Shown: in pieces, positions 53,720-63,582 of the stretch
Position numbering within the stretch: the stretch's first letter is position 1
Layout of the letters: every line of letters begins with the position of its first letter
Source: Oscillatoria nigro-viridis PCC 7112
GTDB lineage: Bacteria; Cyanobacteriota; Cyanobacteriia; Cyanobacteriales; Microcoleaceae
DNA length: 64,000 bases
NCBI RefSeq assembly: GCF_000317475.1
Contig: NC_019729.1
Span: 2,866,501 to 2,930,500, forward strand
Direction of reading: 5' to 3'
Made by a program: the position numbers and the translations under genes
The notes under the pieces: generated by a model
Told to the model about the DNA's origin: nothing
The model's database searches: none
The model's input: the letters and a program-made list of their open reading frames with translations, nothing else

Positions 53720-54313
53720 ATGACTAATGACCTCGAAGCCATACGCAAAGGCAAAATTTTGATGTTGGCCGGCACTGATTTAGCCGGCAAAGACTTAGCG
53801 GGATCGGATCTCGCCGATGCTAACTTGTCTCAAGCAAACTTGAGTGGAGCTAATCTCGTCGGCGCTAACTTGCAGCGGGCCGTATTGCGAGCCAACCTCC
53901 GAGGGGCTGACTTGAGCGGTGCTGACTTGCGAGGCGCAGATTTTCGCAATGCCGATTTGCGGGGAGCTTCCTTCGCTAACGCTTTAGTCCGCGACGCAAG
54001 TTTTGGGGGTGCTTTTTTGACGGGGGCATCGATCGGCAATTTGGATTTGAGCGGTGTCGATTTGCGCGGCGCCGATTTGCGGGGCGCTGCTTTGGCTCGG
54101 GCAATTTTGCACTCCGCCGATTTGAGCCATGCCAATTTGTCCGGCGCAGATTTGTCAGGAGCTGACTTGGAAGAAGCGATCCTGAATGGAGCCGTACTGC
54201 GCGGCGCTAACCTGACGGGGGCTAATTTGCTTTGCGCCACGATCGAACAAACCCTTTGGGATGGAGCGTTGCTCGATCGCGCCTGTCTCCAAGGCACCCC
54301 CCTGAGCCTTTAA
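53720..54313 (+). CDS. Pentapeptide-repeat protein
   Basis: A 197-residue right-handed quadrilateral beta-helix made of A(D/N)LXX repeats from about residue 22 to 185 (ADANLSQANLSGANL, LRGADLSGADLRGADF). No membrane span or other domain. The function of these abundant cyanobacterial proteins is unknown. The first few codons (MTND) are encoded by the STRR tract, so the true start could be ATG 53762, in frame. Confidence 0.87.
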   Translation: MTNDLEAIRKGKILMLAGTDLAGKDLAGSDLADANLSQANLSGANLVGANLQRAVLRANLRGADLSGADLRGADFRNADLRGASFANALVRDASFGGAFLTGASIGNLDLSGVDLRGADLRGAALARAILHSADLSHANLSGADLSGADLEEAILNGAVLRGANLTGANLLCATIEQTLWDGALLDRACLQGTPLSL

Positions 54314-54438
54314 ATTTCAATGTTGTTTTGAAGACCGACAAAAAAACAATATCTGCTTATGAAGTGAATAAGCACAAGCGATTTTTACATTTCTTAATAA
54401 AGGGTTATAATGGGGACTGTAGATGAGCAAACGAATAA

Positions 54439-55194
54439 ATGGTAGCAGCTTTGTTTAGCGGTACATCCTTTCAAGGTCAAAGTGGCGATCGCCTTGTTAG
54501 TAAAGTAGCAGGAGCTGCGATCGCAGCCTTATTCAAGCGTTCTGAAAAGGCCGAGGCCAACATCCGAGTCGAACCAGTAGCCAAACTCTTGCAGGGAAGC
54601 ATCGACGGTTTCGACTTCGTTGGCAAAGGTATGTTGATGTACAACGGCCTCCGCATAGAAGTGATGGAACTCTACCTGCAAGCAGTCTCCATAGATTTTG
54701 GGGCAATTTTTGCAGGTCAAGTGAAATTGCGCCAGCCTACCCAGGCAAATATGCGAGTAGTCTTAAGTCGATCGGATTTAACCACCTCATTCAATACACC
54801 TTTTGTAGTTGAAAAACTCCAGAAGCTGAAGTACCAAGAGCAATCTCTGCACTTTCAAAACACTGAAGTCAGCTTCGGAACCGACAAATCAATTCGGCTT
54901 CAGTCCGAAATTACCGTAGGCGATGCCAGCGAACCGGTCAAAATAGATATTACTGCTCAATTGCAAGTAGAAGACAGACGCAAAATCCAATTTGTCAGCG
55001 TTACTTACGGCGGTGACGGGCAAGCAGTAGACTTGGGCCAAGCGATCATTGCCCACGTAAATAACTTGCTAGACTTAGACAAATTTGCCTTAGAAGGCAC
55101 TCAACTGCGAGTAGACCGCTGCCGAGTTCAGAACGACGAGCTGGTTTTCTACGGTTGGGCTGGCATCGAACAGTTCCCCAAAGGCAAGCGCTAA
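54439..55194 (+). CDS. DUF2993 (LmeA-like) protein 2
   Basis: A 251-residue DUF2993 member: LLQGSIDGFDFVGKGMLMYN, LRIEVMELYLQAVSIDFGAI, MRVVLSRSDLTTSFNTPF and EGTQLRVDRCRVQND. Same family as 49570-50337 but distant. No signal peptide. Closed by two hairpin terminators. Role unknown, perhaps lipid binding at a membrane. Confidence 0.83.
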   Translation: MVAALFSGTSFQGQSGDRLVSKVAGAAIAALFKRSEKAEANIRVEPVAKLLQGSIDGFDFVGKGMLMYNGLRIEVMELYLQAVSIDFGAIFAGQVKLRQPTQANMRVVLSRSDLTTSFNTPFVVEKLQKLKYQEQSLHFQNTEVSFGTDKSIRLQSEITVGDASEPVKIDITAQLQVEDRRKIQFVSVTYGGDGQAVDLGQAIIAHVNNLLDLDKFALEGTQLRVDRCRVQNDELVFYGWAGIEQFPKGKR

Positions 55195-55215
55195 ACCTCA
55201 GCCTGCTGAGGTTTT
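55194..55215. terminator. Terminator hairpin 1 after DUF2993 gene 2
   Basis: AACCTCAG-CCTG-CTGAGGTT followed by TT: an 8-bp stem right at the stop codon. Confidence 0.65.
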
Positions 55216-55260
55216 CCCAGCCCTCTAGTTCGGAAAAACAGAATTTTTCAGTTAGCAAAC

Positions 55261-55284
55261 AACCCGCACCGGCGGGTTTTGCTT
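55261..55284. terminator. Terminator hairpin 2
   Basis: AACCCGC-ACCG-GCGGGTT followed by TTGCTTTT: a typical rho-independent layout. Confidence 0.65.
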
Positions 55285-55435
55285 TTGATTTTAGATGGGA
55301 AGAAAAATCTAATATCTCAAATCTCGCATCTAAAGGCGATCGACGCAAAATCAGCACTGAGGACGAGCCGATCGCTCCCGTTGCGTTGATAAATTGAGAA
55401 TAGTAAAAACTACTTAAGTATTCCCAGAGGTAAAT

Positions 55436-55711
55436 ATGTTTGAAATCTCTATGTTGGGTATGTTTTTCACGGCTTTCTGGCTGCTAGCTCAACCTGCTAG
55501 CAGCAGCCGACGCGACGAATGGTGGGTAGAAGTTGATACAGATTCGCCAAAGCGTACCTATTACTTTGGGCCCTATGACAGCAGAGAGGAAGCTTCCGAC
55601 AGATCGACCGGCTACATCCGAGACCTGGAGAACAAAGGAGCTAAAAAAATTACCATCAACCTCAAACAAGGTAGCCAACCTACTCAGCTAAGAGCTAGCG
55701 AAGAGTCTTGA
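55436..55711 (+). CDS. DUF1816-domain protein
   Basis: A 91-residue protein. A hydrophobic N-terminus (MLGMFFTAFWLLA, about residues 6-20) is followed by WWVEVDTDSPKRTYYFGPYD and STGYIRDLENKGAKKITINL. This is the DUF1816 pattern (WW-x-E/K ... TYYFGPF ... GYI-x-DL), a cyanobacterial family resembling small linker domains. The N-terminal hydrophobic part is unusual and may anchor it. Start ATG 55436, preceded by AGAGGTAA. Confidence 0.78.
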   Translation: MFEISMLGMFFTAFWLLAQPASSSRRDEWWVEVDTDSPKRTYYFGPYDSREEASDRSTGYIRDLENKGAKKITINLKQGSQPTQLRASEES

Positions 55712-55873
55712 GAAGGTTGGACAGTGCAAATTACGGGCGAAGAAAAGTTGACTTATTAACAGGGTATTTTTCAAATGAGATCGCGCTGGCATACACTCGG
55801 GACACAACAATGCTGTGTCCCGATGAAATAGTGAAGAAAGAATCTTATTTGCGTCCGAGAAATGCACGCTTTT

Positions 55874-56884
55874 TCAAAGCACCATCTGATTGAGATTACT
55901 GCGAGGATTAAAAGTGCGATTTGCTTTGATTTTTTCATAGCATTCGCGTTCTACACTGCTAATTTCTTTCGGTGGCACGATCGCAATTTTTACCAACAAA
56001 TCAGTCCGCTCGTTTTTCTTCGGTTTCGGCCATCCTTTGCCCCGCAACCGCAAAGACTGACCCGAACGAATCCCCGCAGGAACTTTCACAGTGATCCTAC
56101 CTTCAGGCGCCGGCACTTCCATTGAAGCTCCCAACACCGCTTCGTCGGGAGTTATCGGCACTTCGCAGACCAAATTCTCTCCCTCAAACTGGAAGAAAGC
56201 GTGAGGCAAAACTTCTAATTTTAGGTACAAATCTCCCTGCTGCTTCGTGTATGGGTCAACTTGACCTTTGCCTTTGATCCGAATTTTACTGCCGGTTTTC
56301 ACTCCTGCTGGAATCGAAACTTCGCCCGTGGCGACTCGCTTAGAAGTTCCCCGAAATGCTTCTCCCAGAGTCAGGGAAATGGCGACCTCGGTGTCGAGAG
56401 AGCTTCCGGCACTGCGGTTTTCGTACCCCGCGAAATCTTCAAATCCCCCAAAACCTGTGGGCCCGCCGCTGGTGCTGCGGTAGTTGCTGTAATTCCACTT
56501 GGCGTTGCGGGCACTACCCGGACTACTACCTGCGCGACCTAGCAAGGCATTGATAAATTCGTCAAAACTGCCGTACTCGCTGAAGTCAACCCCGCCAAAG
56601 TCTACATTCGTACTGCCCCCGCCCGGCCATCCACCTGGAGTTGTGGCAGCTTGCTTCCAGTATTGACCGTATTGGTCGTATTTTTTGCGTTTTTCAGGGT
56701 CTGAGAGAACTTCGTAAGCTTCGTTTACTTCTTTAAAACGAGCTTCGGCTTCTTTGTTCCCGGGGTTCATGTCCGGGTGATATTTGCGGGCTAGTTTGCG
56801 GAAAGTTTTTTTAATTTCGTCAGAACTGGCAGTTTTGTTGAGTCCCAAAATAGCGTAATAGTCTTTAAAATCTGTTGCAGCCAT
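55874..56884 (-). CDS. CbpA-like DnaJ co-chaperone without zinc finger
   Basis: A 336-residue type II Hsp40. J-domain 6-72 with HPD ([13 protein letters not shown]); Gly-rich linker 80-165 ([21 protein letters not shown]); then two C-terminal substrate domains ([40 protein letters not shown]). Zinc-finger Cys repeats are absent, unlike the dnaJ at 16942. It acts with a DnaK. A TTAGTTG STRR (56901-56937) lies upstream. Confidence 0.9.
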   Translation of the reverse strand: MAATDFKDYYAILGLNKTASSDEIKKTFRKLARKYHPDMNPGNKEAEARFKEVNEAYEVLSDPEKRKKYDQYGQYWKQAATTPGGWPGGGSTNVDFGGVDFSEYGSFDEFINALLGRAGSSPGSARNAKWNYSNYRSTSGGPTGFGGFEDFAGYENRSAGSSLDTEVAISLTLGEAFRGTSKRVATGEVSIPAGVKTGSKIRIKGKGQVDPYTKQQGDLYLKLEVLPHAFFQFEGENLVCEVPITPDEAVLGASMEVPAPEGRITVKVPAGIRSGQSLRLRGKGWPKPKKNERTDLLVKIAIVPPKEISSVERECYEKIKANRTFNPRSNLNQMVL

Positions 56885-57768
56885 TAAGCAATCCCCTCTT
56901 TATTAGTTGTTATTTGTTAGTTGTTAGTTGTTAGAAAGAATAAATCCCAAATTAGCCACAGGATGGCGCATTAGTATAATGCCAGGAGCCTAAGTGCCTG
57001 CGGCATCTCATTCAAATTATAGGTTATCAAAGGTTTGGACTCGATCGAGTTCGGTTGTTGCTTGGCGTTCGATCGCAATTTCCACACTCCGCTGCTGTTT
57101 AAGATTTTATAGCATTCGGTTCTCTCGTGTTGAAGGGAGCCGGAGCAGCCGCCTCTAGAAATGCTTTTGGCATTCGACAGCAAAAACCATGCTTTCATCA
57201 ATTAACAACGTCCTTACCCTAGAGGCCGTTGCTATACCTGTGAGCTTTGAGACCGTGAAACTCCTGCGGCGAACACTTTTGGGGAGTTATGAGGCTTAGG
57301 GCTTTCGGGAGGGGGCAGCCCGGTTGAGGTGAGGGGGGGAAAGCTGCTGCTGTTGCGGGCGCGAGCCCGGGAGGGTTGGCTGGCGCGGACGATCGATCTT
57401 TTTTGGTCTTTTTTTCCGGGGCGCGGTGCGATGGCTACGCCCCGGCTTACGAACTTCTCGAAACGAGCTCGATCGCCCAATCCAAATCTTAGCAGGTTTT
57501 CCTCAGCAAGTTCTGTCAAATCAGGTTTCTTAATTGTGACTATATAATACCCTAAATTGCGCCGTTCTTACACAAAATTTCTCTATATTTTTTATTCCCC
57601 CCAGACCCGTGCTATAAAATTTCTTTTTTACAACCTCTGAATAGATTTAACTCAAAGTAATATAACATAATTTCTCCGCTGTCTGTTAGCTACATCACAC
57701 ACTTTTATAAAACATTAAGATAGGATAGTAGAGCGATCGGCTTTTAACGCTACGAGGGTGCTAACATT
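56885..57768. other. Gene-free stretch of about 880 bases
   Basis: Contains an STRR (56901-56937) and a stem CCGGGGCG...CGCCCCGG (57415-57445). A minus-strand frame around 57232-57550 reads KKPDLTELAEENLLRFGLG without a proper start and then low-complexity sequence; I do not support it as a gene. The stretch could hold an RNA gene, but no family is recognised. Confidence 0.4.
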
Positions 57769-57972
57769 ATGAATTATTTGCTAAGTTGGCCTTGCGGCTG
57801 CTGCGACGAGTGGAAAGATAGTTCCGAGAGTCCTGTTGTACTCAGAAACGGGCAGCGCATTTGTCAGTCGTGCTACCAGCGCAAATACAAGAATCAGAAG
57901 CTATTCGCCAGACGCAGGCGAGCGGACATATCTGTATCGCGGCAGACAGTAACAGAGACTGTCGCTTATTAA
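57769..57972 (+). CDS. Small Cys-rich, possibly zinc-binding protein
   Basis: A 67-residue frame from ATG 57769: WPCGCCDEWKDSSE, then RNGQRICQSCYQRKYKN and a basic tail. The CGCC and CQSC pairs could form a zinc ribbon. The family is not recognised. It is single, with a long AT-rich upstream region. An overlapping frame at 57861 is not supported. Confidence 0.6.
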   Translation: MNYLLSWPCGCCDEWKDSSESPVVLRNGQRICQSCYQRKYKNQKLFARRRRADISVSRQTVTETVAY

Positions 57973-58063
57973 TAATGCGCGAGCCTTTGAATAAAGCCAA
58001 GTATTTCGACAACCTACATCAGCGGTGGGAACTAATAATCAACAAAAAAAGAATGAATTTGGT

Positions 58064-58198
58064 CATCAGTCATCAGTCATCGGTCATTGGTACTCTGTCA
58101 CTAATTTACTTATTTATCATCCGTCACTTGCTGAGAGGTAACAGATGTTAACTTAAAAAACTAATGACTGACGACTAATGACTAATGACTAATAACTA
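58064..58198. repeat. STRRs at the glgC 3' side
   Basis: CATCAGT heptamers at 58064-58090 and GACTAAT heptamers at 58160-58198, the latter reaching the glgC stop codon. Confidence 0.65.
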
Positions 58199-59485
58199 AA
58201 TGATAGTTCCATCAGGAATCGTGGCATTTTTCAGGACTACGACAATGCCGCTGCGGATGTAAAAACCTTGGTTTTCGCGGTTGGCTTCTTCCACTTGGTC
58301 TTTATTAATTATTTGAACATTGCGGCCAATGCGGGCATTTTTATCCACAATCGCGCGGCGAATTGTAGTATTTGCACCGATACCGAGGGCGACGCCGCCG
58401 CTGTCCAAACTAGAATGCCGTTCGGCGTCGGGTTCGTAAAAGTCAGCACCCATCACCAGGGTGTCTTGAATCGTACATCCAGCTTCAATGCGCGATCGAA
58501 CTCCCAACACAGAATGGTCGATCCGGCACTGTTTGAGAATGCAGCCTTCAGCAATAATCGATTCCGTCACATGAGTATCTAAAAGCTTAGTCGGCGGTAA
58601 GAAACGCGGGCGAGTATAAATCGGCGCATTTTCATCGTAGAAACTGAAAGGCGGCTTAGGCTGTTTTGTCAGAGCCAAGTTAGCCTCGTAAAAAGCCTCA
58701 ATGGTTCCGATATCTTCCCAATAATCGTCAAACAAATAAGCTTGAACGTTGTGGTCTTTTGCATTATTCGGAATAATCTCTTTACCAAAATCTGTTTGGG
58801 TGGGAGATTCTTTCAGAAGTTTAATCAGAACTTCTTTTTTGAAGACGTAAATCCCCATCGAAGCAATGTAAGGACTTTCCTGAGCCTGCTGCGCTGTCAG
58901 TCCCAGTTTAGTAGTATCCACCTGCATTTGTTTGAGCGCATCACCTTTTGGCTTTTCGCTGAAAGAAATAATGCGGCCGTTGTCGTCGATTTTCATCAAA
59001 CCGAAATCCGAGGCCCGCTTCTCGTCCATAGGCAAAACTGAGAGGGTGATATCGGCGTTGGTTTCGCGGTGTCTCTGCACAAACTTCTGGTAGTCCATGC
59101 GGTAGAGGTGATCGCCCGAAAGAATTAAGTATTCGTCAACGTCCCACTCTTCTAACAGCCACAGATATTGACGAACTGCGTCGGCTGTCCCTTGAAACCA
59201 GTTGGGGTTTTCCTGAGTTTGCTGGGCGGCGAGCACCTCGGCAAATCCTTCGGTGAAGCCGGAAAACTGGTAGGTGCGAGCGATGTGACGGTTCAGGGAT
59301 GCCGAGTTGAATTGGGTGAGGACGTAGATTTTGACTATTTCCGAGTTGATGCAGTTGCTGAGAGGAATATCGATGAGGCGATATTTGCCTGCGAGGGGAA
59401 CTGCGGGTTTGGCTCGCAATTTGGTTAGGGGGTAAAGGCGGGTGCCTACACCGCCACCGAGGATGATGGCTAAAACTTTTTTCAA
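58196..59485 (-). CDS. glgC: Glucose-1-phosphate adenylyltransferase
   Basis: Makes ADP-glucose for glycogen synthesis; in cyanobacteria activated by 3-phosphoglycerate. The 429 residues show [24 protein letters not shown] (nucleotide site) at the N-terminus, [12 protein letters not shown] near 140, [13 protein letters not shown] near 195, [14 protein letters not shown] near 275, and the left-handed beta-helix C-terminus ([20 protein letters not shown]). The start is TTG 59485, preceded by AGGGAGAAAG, a good ribosome-binding site; no ATG is available nearby. It is divergent from the alpha-amylase gene. Confidence 0.95.
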   Translation of the reverse strand: MKKVLAIILGGGVGTRLYPLTKLRAKPAVPLAGKYRLIDIPLSNCINSEIVKIYVLTQFNSASLNRHIARTYQFSGFTEGFAEVLAAQQTQENPNWFQGTADAVRQYLWLLEEWDVDEYLILSGDHLYRMDYQKFVQRHRETNADITLSVLPMDEKRASDFGLMKIDDNGRIISFSEKPKGDALKQMQVDTTKLGLTAQQAQESPYIASMGIYVFKKEVLIKLLKESPTQTDFGKEIIPNNAKDHNVQAYLFDDYWEDIGTIEAFYEANLALTKQPKPPFSFYDENAPIYTRPRFLPPTKLLDTHVTESIIAEGCILKQCRIDHSVLGVRSRIEAGCTIQDTLVMGADFYEPDAERHSSLDSGGVALGIGANTTIRRAIVDKNARIGRNVQIINKDQVEEANRENQGFYIRSGIVVVLKNATIPDGTII

Positions 59486-59707
59486 GGAACTTTCTCCCTA
59501 GGGTCGATTAACTCTCCAAGTACAGTGTCGGATGGTGAGGGCTTCTTGACAAGGGGGGGGAGCAAGGAAGTTTTGAGTTTTGAGTTTTGAGTTGAGTCGC
59601 TTACACAGAAACCGGGTTGTTTAATCCAAATACTTCTTCAAACTCTCAATAAGAGTTAAAAAATCCGGTTTAGGAGAGTTGGAGTATGTCCGGGGCGGGA
59701 GTTAGGA

Positions 59708-59792
59708 GTTTTGAGTTGTGAGTTAAAATACCCATCAATCCATAATTGATATTTAAAAAAGTTTTGAGTTGTGAGTTAAAATACCCTTCAAT
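59708..59792. repeat. 32-bp direct repeat
   Basis: Two copies of a sequence starting GTTTTGAGTTGTGAGTTAAA and ending CAAT differ at one base; spacing 53 bases. Confidence 0.7.
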
Positions 59793-60012
59793 AAATAAAG
59801 GCAGTTTAAGGAAAGAATAAGGTTCGGGGTTTTGGCTGTTAATAACAAGTTTTTTGGGTAAATTCCCCGTTTTGGCAATTTCTCGATCGATCTCGTGGCG
59901 CTGTTGTTCTTTTTCAAGGCTGGTCGATCGCACCGCGCCGGCTGATGCTCTGTTTGCGCCCGCTGGCGTCCTTGTTCTGCTTGGTTTCGATCTCGTTCTT
60001 TTTACTAGCTTT

Positions 60013-60052
60013 CCTGACTGCTGTGAATTTGTCCAACTTCACAGCAGTCAGG
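60013..60052. repeat. Perfect 15-bp stem hairpin
   Basis: CCTGACTGCTGTGAA, loop of 10, then its exact complement. It lies 190 bases upstream of the amylase start with no T-run, so a regulatory or repeat role is likelier than termination. Confidence 0.6.
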
Positions 60053-60244
60053 CAGCGCCGCCCGTCGGGACGATGATTTTCTAGGTTGAGTCAGTTTTCA
60101 ATCTGAGATTGACTGCAAATTTGTGTAAGATTTTACAATTTGTCGATCGACAAAATTCGATAAAATGTCTATTCTCTACCAAAAGCTAGATCCCCTAGAA
60201 ACCTCTGCTACTGTAGCGTAAGCCGTAAAAGCTAGCAAAAGTGT

Positions 60245-61711
60245 ATGCAAATTCAAACGCCGGACTGGGTTAAACACGCCGTATTCTACCAAATATTCCC
60301 CGATCGCTTCGCCAAAAGCAAACAGCCCCGCAAACGCCTGCTGCAAAACTTCATGTGGGAAGAATGGCACGAGATCCCCACCCTCCAAGGCTACAAAGGC
60401 GGAGACTTGTGGGGCGTGATGGAACAGCTAGACTACTTGCAAGACTTAGGCATTAACGCAATTTATTTCACCCCCATATTTCAGTCGGCCTGCAATCACC
60501 GCTACCACACCCACGACTACTATCAAGTCGATCCGATGTTGGGCGGCAATCCGGCTTTTAAAGAGCTTCTAGACGCCGCTCACGATCGCAACATCAAAAT
60601 CGTCCTCGACGGCGTATTCAACCACGCCAGCCGCGGCTTTTTCTTCTTTCACGACATCCTCGAAAACGGCCCGCATTCTCCTTGGCTGGATTGGTTTAAA
60701 ATTGAAGGCTGGCCGCTATCCGCCTACGACGGCAATTTTCCTGCTAACTATGCCGGTTGGGACGGGAATCGAGCCCTTCCTGTATTCAATCACGACAATC
60801 CAGAAGTGCGAGAATACATCATGGAAATCGCCGAATATTGGATTAAATTTGGCATCGACGGCTGGCGGCTGGACGTTCCTTTTGAAATTAAAAGCCCGGG
60901 ATTTTGGCAGGAATTTCGCGATCGAGTTAAAGCAATTAATCCCGAAGCTTACATTGTCGGCGAAGTTTGGGAAGATGCGAGAGAATGGCTCGACGGTACT
61001 CAATTTGACGGGGTGATGAATTATCTGTTTGCTGCGCCGACTATTGCTTTTGCAGCGGGCGACAGAGTTGATTTAGCTCAAATTGAAGGTCGTTCTTACC
61101 ATCCCTATCCGGCGCTTTTTGCTAAACAGTACGGCCAAAAAATTCAGCAGGTTTTAGAACTGTACCCGTGGCAGATACAGCTAACTCAACTTAATTTGTT
61201 GGCCAGCCACGATACAGCTAGGTTGCTGTCAATTGCTGGGGGAGACAAAGCTAGCGTCGAACTTGCAACTTTGCTGCTGTTAACTTTTCCTGGAGCTCCC
61301 AGCATTTACTACGGCGATGAAGTTGGTTTGCCCGGTGCTCTAGATCCCGATTCTCGTCGCGGTTTTCCCTTACAAGCTCGATGGGAACTTGATGTTTTAG
61401 ATTATCACAAGCAGTTGATAGCTTTGCGGCACAAATACGCTGCCCTCCGTACTGGATCGTACCAAATTCTGTTTGCTGAGGGAACGGTTTACGTTTTTGC
61501 CAGAATTTTGGGGGATGAAGAAATAGTTGTTGCTGTCAATGTCGCGACAGAAGAAGCTAATATTAGCTTTGAGGCAGCTAATTTGAAATCTCCTCACGAG
61601 AAATTGCTGTTTGGGAAAGGCGAGTTTGTTTGGAAAGGTGAAGGGGAAACTCGGCATTTAGAATTGATGCTGCCGGCGCGATCGGGATTGATTTTAGGTT
61701 CGGATAATTAG
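60245..61711 (+). CDS. GH13 alpha-amylase-family enzyme (cyclomaltodextrinase/neopullulanase-like)
   Basis: A 488-residue alpha-glucan hydrolase. The GH13 regions are intact: GINAIYFTPIF, LDGVFNHASRG (region I), DGWRLDVPFE (nucleophile Asp210), YIVGEVWED (acid/base Glu240) and LLASHDTARL (Asp323). The opening PDWVKHAVFYQIFPDRF and 'QSACNHRYHTHDYY' favour the neopullulanase/maltogenic group. It lacks the extra N-terminal domain of many such enzymes and a signal peptide, so it acts in the cytoplasm, probably on glycogen-derived dextrins. It is divergent from glgC. Confidence 0.9.
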   Translation: MQIQTPDWVKHAVFYQIFPDRFAKSKQPRKRLLQNFMWEEWHEIPTLQGYKGGDLWGVMEQLDYLQDLGINAIYFTPIFQSACNHRYHTHDYYQVDPMLGGNPAFKELLDAAHDRNIKIVLDGVFNHASRGFFFFHDILENGPHSPWLDWFKIEGWPLSAYDGNFPANYAGWDGNRALPVFNHDNPEVREYIMEIAEYWIKFGIDGWRLDVPFEIKSPGFWQEFRDRVKAINPEAYIVGEVWEDAREWLDGTQFDGVMNYLFAAPTIAFAAGDRVDLAQIEGRSYHPYPALFAKQYGQKIQQVLELYPWQIQLTQLNLLASHDTARLLSIAGGDKASVELATLLLLTFPGAPSIYYGDEVGLPGALDPDSRRGFPLQARWELDVLDYHKQLIALRHKYAALRTGSYQILFAEGTVYVFARILGDEEIVVAVNVATEEANISFEAANLKSPHEKLLFGKGEFVWKGEGETRHLELMLPARSGLILGSDN

Positions 61712-61719
61712 TTCAGCAA

Positions 61720-61831
61720 TTACGCAAGTGTCACGCTCCAATCGACTTGTAGGATGCGTCAGACCGAGTTATGGACGGACGATCGATGGTTTGGTATCTG
61801 ACCCACCTTACTAATTGTGACACTTGCGTAA
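61720..61831. mobile_element. MITE-like element, family D (112 bp)
   Basis: Perfect 15-bp inverted repeats TTACGCAAGTGTCAC / GTGACACTTGCGTAA. The interior has a second, weaker inverted pair (TAGGATGCGTCAGA with TCTGACCCACCTTA). Non-coding. Confidence 0.6.
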
Positions 61832-61897
61832 GTTCTCTAGTTTAAAATGTAAGGTGCGCCCATAAGCACCCTACTAAATTTAGAGATGCCGCAAGTT

Positions 61898-62314
61898 TTA
61901 TGATGCTGCAACCAATGCTGGTATGAGCACCGCATCAATGATATGGATGACGCCATTGTCGGCAAGAAGATCTGGAGTGATAACTTTAGCCTCATTCACT
62001 TTAATGCCGTCAGAAGTATCAATTCCCACCACAGAACCTTCCACTGTTTCAGCAGAACTTAACTCAAGCAAATTCTCAGTTAGTACCTCGCCAAACAGAA
62101 TGTGATAAGTCAGAATTTTTTTGAGCTTGGGTATGTCTTCCAGCCAAGAGGCAATAGTGTTCGTAGGAATTTTGGCAAATGCCTCGTCAGTTGGTGCTAA
62201 GACGGTGTAGGGGCCCGGACTTTGCAATAAATCTAACAAACCAGCCGCTTCAATAACAGTCACGAGTGTTTTGAAAGAGCCGGCATTGGTGGCAGTCTGG
62301 ACAATATCAGCCAT
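61898..62314 (-). CDS. Fasciclin (FAS1)-domain protein
   Basis: A 138-residue single FAS1 domain: ADIVQTATNAGSFKTLVTVI, GPYTVLAPTDEAFAKIP, ILTYHILFGEV and NGVIHIIDAVLIP are the H1 and H2 boxes. Start ATG 62314; the longer frame to 62362 is dissimilar. No signal peptide, so it is cytoplasmic, unlike most adhesion-type FAS1 proteins, though such short forms are common in cyanobacteria. Its role is unknown. Confidence 0.9.
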   Translation of the reverse strand: MADIVQTATNAGSFKTLVTVIEAAGLLDLLQSPGPYTVLAPTDEAFAKIPTNTIASWLEDIPKLKKILTYHILFGEVLTENLLELSSAETVEGSVVGIDTSDGIKVNEAKVITPDLLADNGVIHIIDAVLIPALVAAS

Positions 62315-62480
62315 GATGTTTTTCAGGAGTGCAAATAGCAGAAAATGAATCCGAGGCGACAATCATTTTAGCAATTTACAAATAGCAGAAAATGAATCGG
62401 AGGGCTGATGATTATTTTAGCCATTATAAGTTAAATTCGGTTGCCGGCTCTGATGGCTGGGCGCGATCGACCTTTTTGGC

Positions 62481-62906
62481 TTATACTTGGGTCGCCTCCT
62501 CCCCCTTGCGGAAAAATTGCTTTAAAATCTCTCCGGGCTCTCTGTCCCAGGTGTCGATATGTTCGTAAATTAAGCCGTCTTTATCCAGTTTATAAGTAGA
62601 GTAGCCGTTAAAAAAAATCCGAGCTTTCCAGGGAACCCGCAGTGTCCCGCGAACAGTCCAATTTGCCACAATAGTATCATGGGCTGTCTGACCTACGTCG
62701 TGCAGGTCGAAGTAAATCTCGCTAAAGAATAGCTGCCCGTGAAATCGCAGAGTCCAAAAGATAATGCGATAGTTGATTTTTCCTTTAAATTTGTTAACAG
62801 GGTCTTGAAAATAAACATCTTTTGTGTAGATGTCGTAGGAGATGTCTTTCTCAAAAAGCGTCGGGAGATCCGCTTTCAGGGTGTCTACTGCTTGTTCTAC
62901 CTGCAT
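62481..62906 (-). CDS. DUF2358 protein
   Basis: A 141-residue SnoaL/NTF2-like protein: ALVEQ-type start, KDISYDIYTKDVYFQDPVNK, FHGQLFFSEIYFDLHDV, ANWTVRGTLRVPWKARIFFN and YEHIDTWDREPGEIL. This is the DUF2358 pattern shared by cyanobacteria and plastids; function unknown. The start is uncertain: ATG 62906, or a TTG at 62927 adding seven codons; neither has a clear ribosome-binding site. Confidence 0.85.
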   Translation of the reverse strand: MQVEQAVDTLKADLPTLFEKDISYDIYTKDVYFQDPVNKFKGKINYRIIFWTLRFHGQLFFSEIYFDLHDVGQTAHDTIVANWTVRGTLRVPWKARIFFNGYSTYKLDKDGLIYEHIDTWDREPGEILKQFFRKGEEATQV

Positions 62907-63035
62907 TTGATATTCGATCGCGCTCAAACGACCAGCTTGTGACAGTATTAATTTATAACTTTAAATGAATAATCTCGATCGCTAGAGTATCGCAGATTTG
63001 ATACCTCATCCAGCTCTGATTTTAACTCTAGCGAT

Positions 63036-63533
63036 ATGATCCGCCCCAGCTTTTCTGCTGACCCGGACTTGCGACATCGACACCTTGGCACAGATTTGAC
63101 AGAACACCCACACTCCTCTGAAATTCTCGCAGAAATCAACAGCGGCAAGCTGTTGATGGTAGATAGCCGTCGCCGGAACGGTCTAATTTTGATTAAACGC
63201 TTCCACGCGGAGTTTGCCGGGCCTGGGGCTGCCGTTGGGGGTGCTTTTGATGTTGATTCTCAGCAGGCGATTCCCGTGGGCGATTTTTGTTTGGTTTGCC
63301 CTCAATCTCCCCAAGAAATACAGAAAGCTTTTGGAATTCGGCGGCAGTGGGTGCGGTTAACAGAACAGTTAACCGCAAAACCGACAGCTTTGGAACGCGC
63401 ACAAATGATTTTAACTCAGTTTGAACAATATTTGGATTCGGAAACGGTGGCACAAATTCCCGATGAAGCTTTGGCACTGTTAGTAGGCGTATTTCCCCAA
63501 ACCATTCGGGCGGCGCGACAGATTGACAATTAA
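63036..63533 (+). CDS. Hypothetical protein, likely conserved in cyanobacteria
   Basis: A 165-residue frame from ATG 63036. The first 75 residues are mixed (SSEILAEINSGKLLMVDSRR, NGLILIKRFHAEF); the rest is helical (ERAQMILTQFEQYL, PDEALALLVGVFPQTIRAA). No domain recognised. It is convergent with hisC. Confidence 0.65.
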   Translation: MIRPSFSADPDLRHRHLGTDLTEHPHSSEILAEINSGKLLMVDSRRRNGLILIKRFHAEFAGPGAAVGGAFDVDSQQAIPVGDFCLVCPQSPQEIQKAFGIRRQWVRLTEQLTAKPTALERAQMILTQFEQYLDSETVAQIPDEALALLVGVFPQTIRAARQIDN

Positions 63534-63582
63534 AAATGGCACGGTAATTTGTTTAAAATCACACCATTTTTCGGGGGTTTTG

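Larger units (their letters stand above)
59486..60244. other. Divergent region between glgC and the amylase
   Basis: A 760-base stretch without genes. It holds TTTTGAG STRRs (59572-59596), a direct repeat at 59708-59739 and 59761-59792, and a long hairpin at 60013-60052. It presumably includes promoters of both glucan genes. Confidence 0.5.

Noticed and set aside
57232-57519. 95-codon minus-strand frame
   Set aside because: Only a TTG start, then low-complexity Pro/Arg/Ser sequence; no family recognised.
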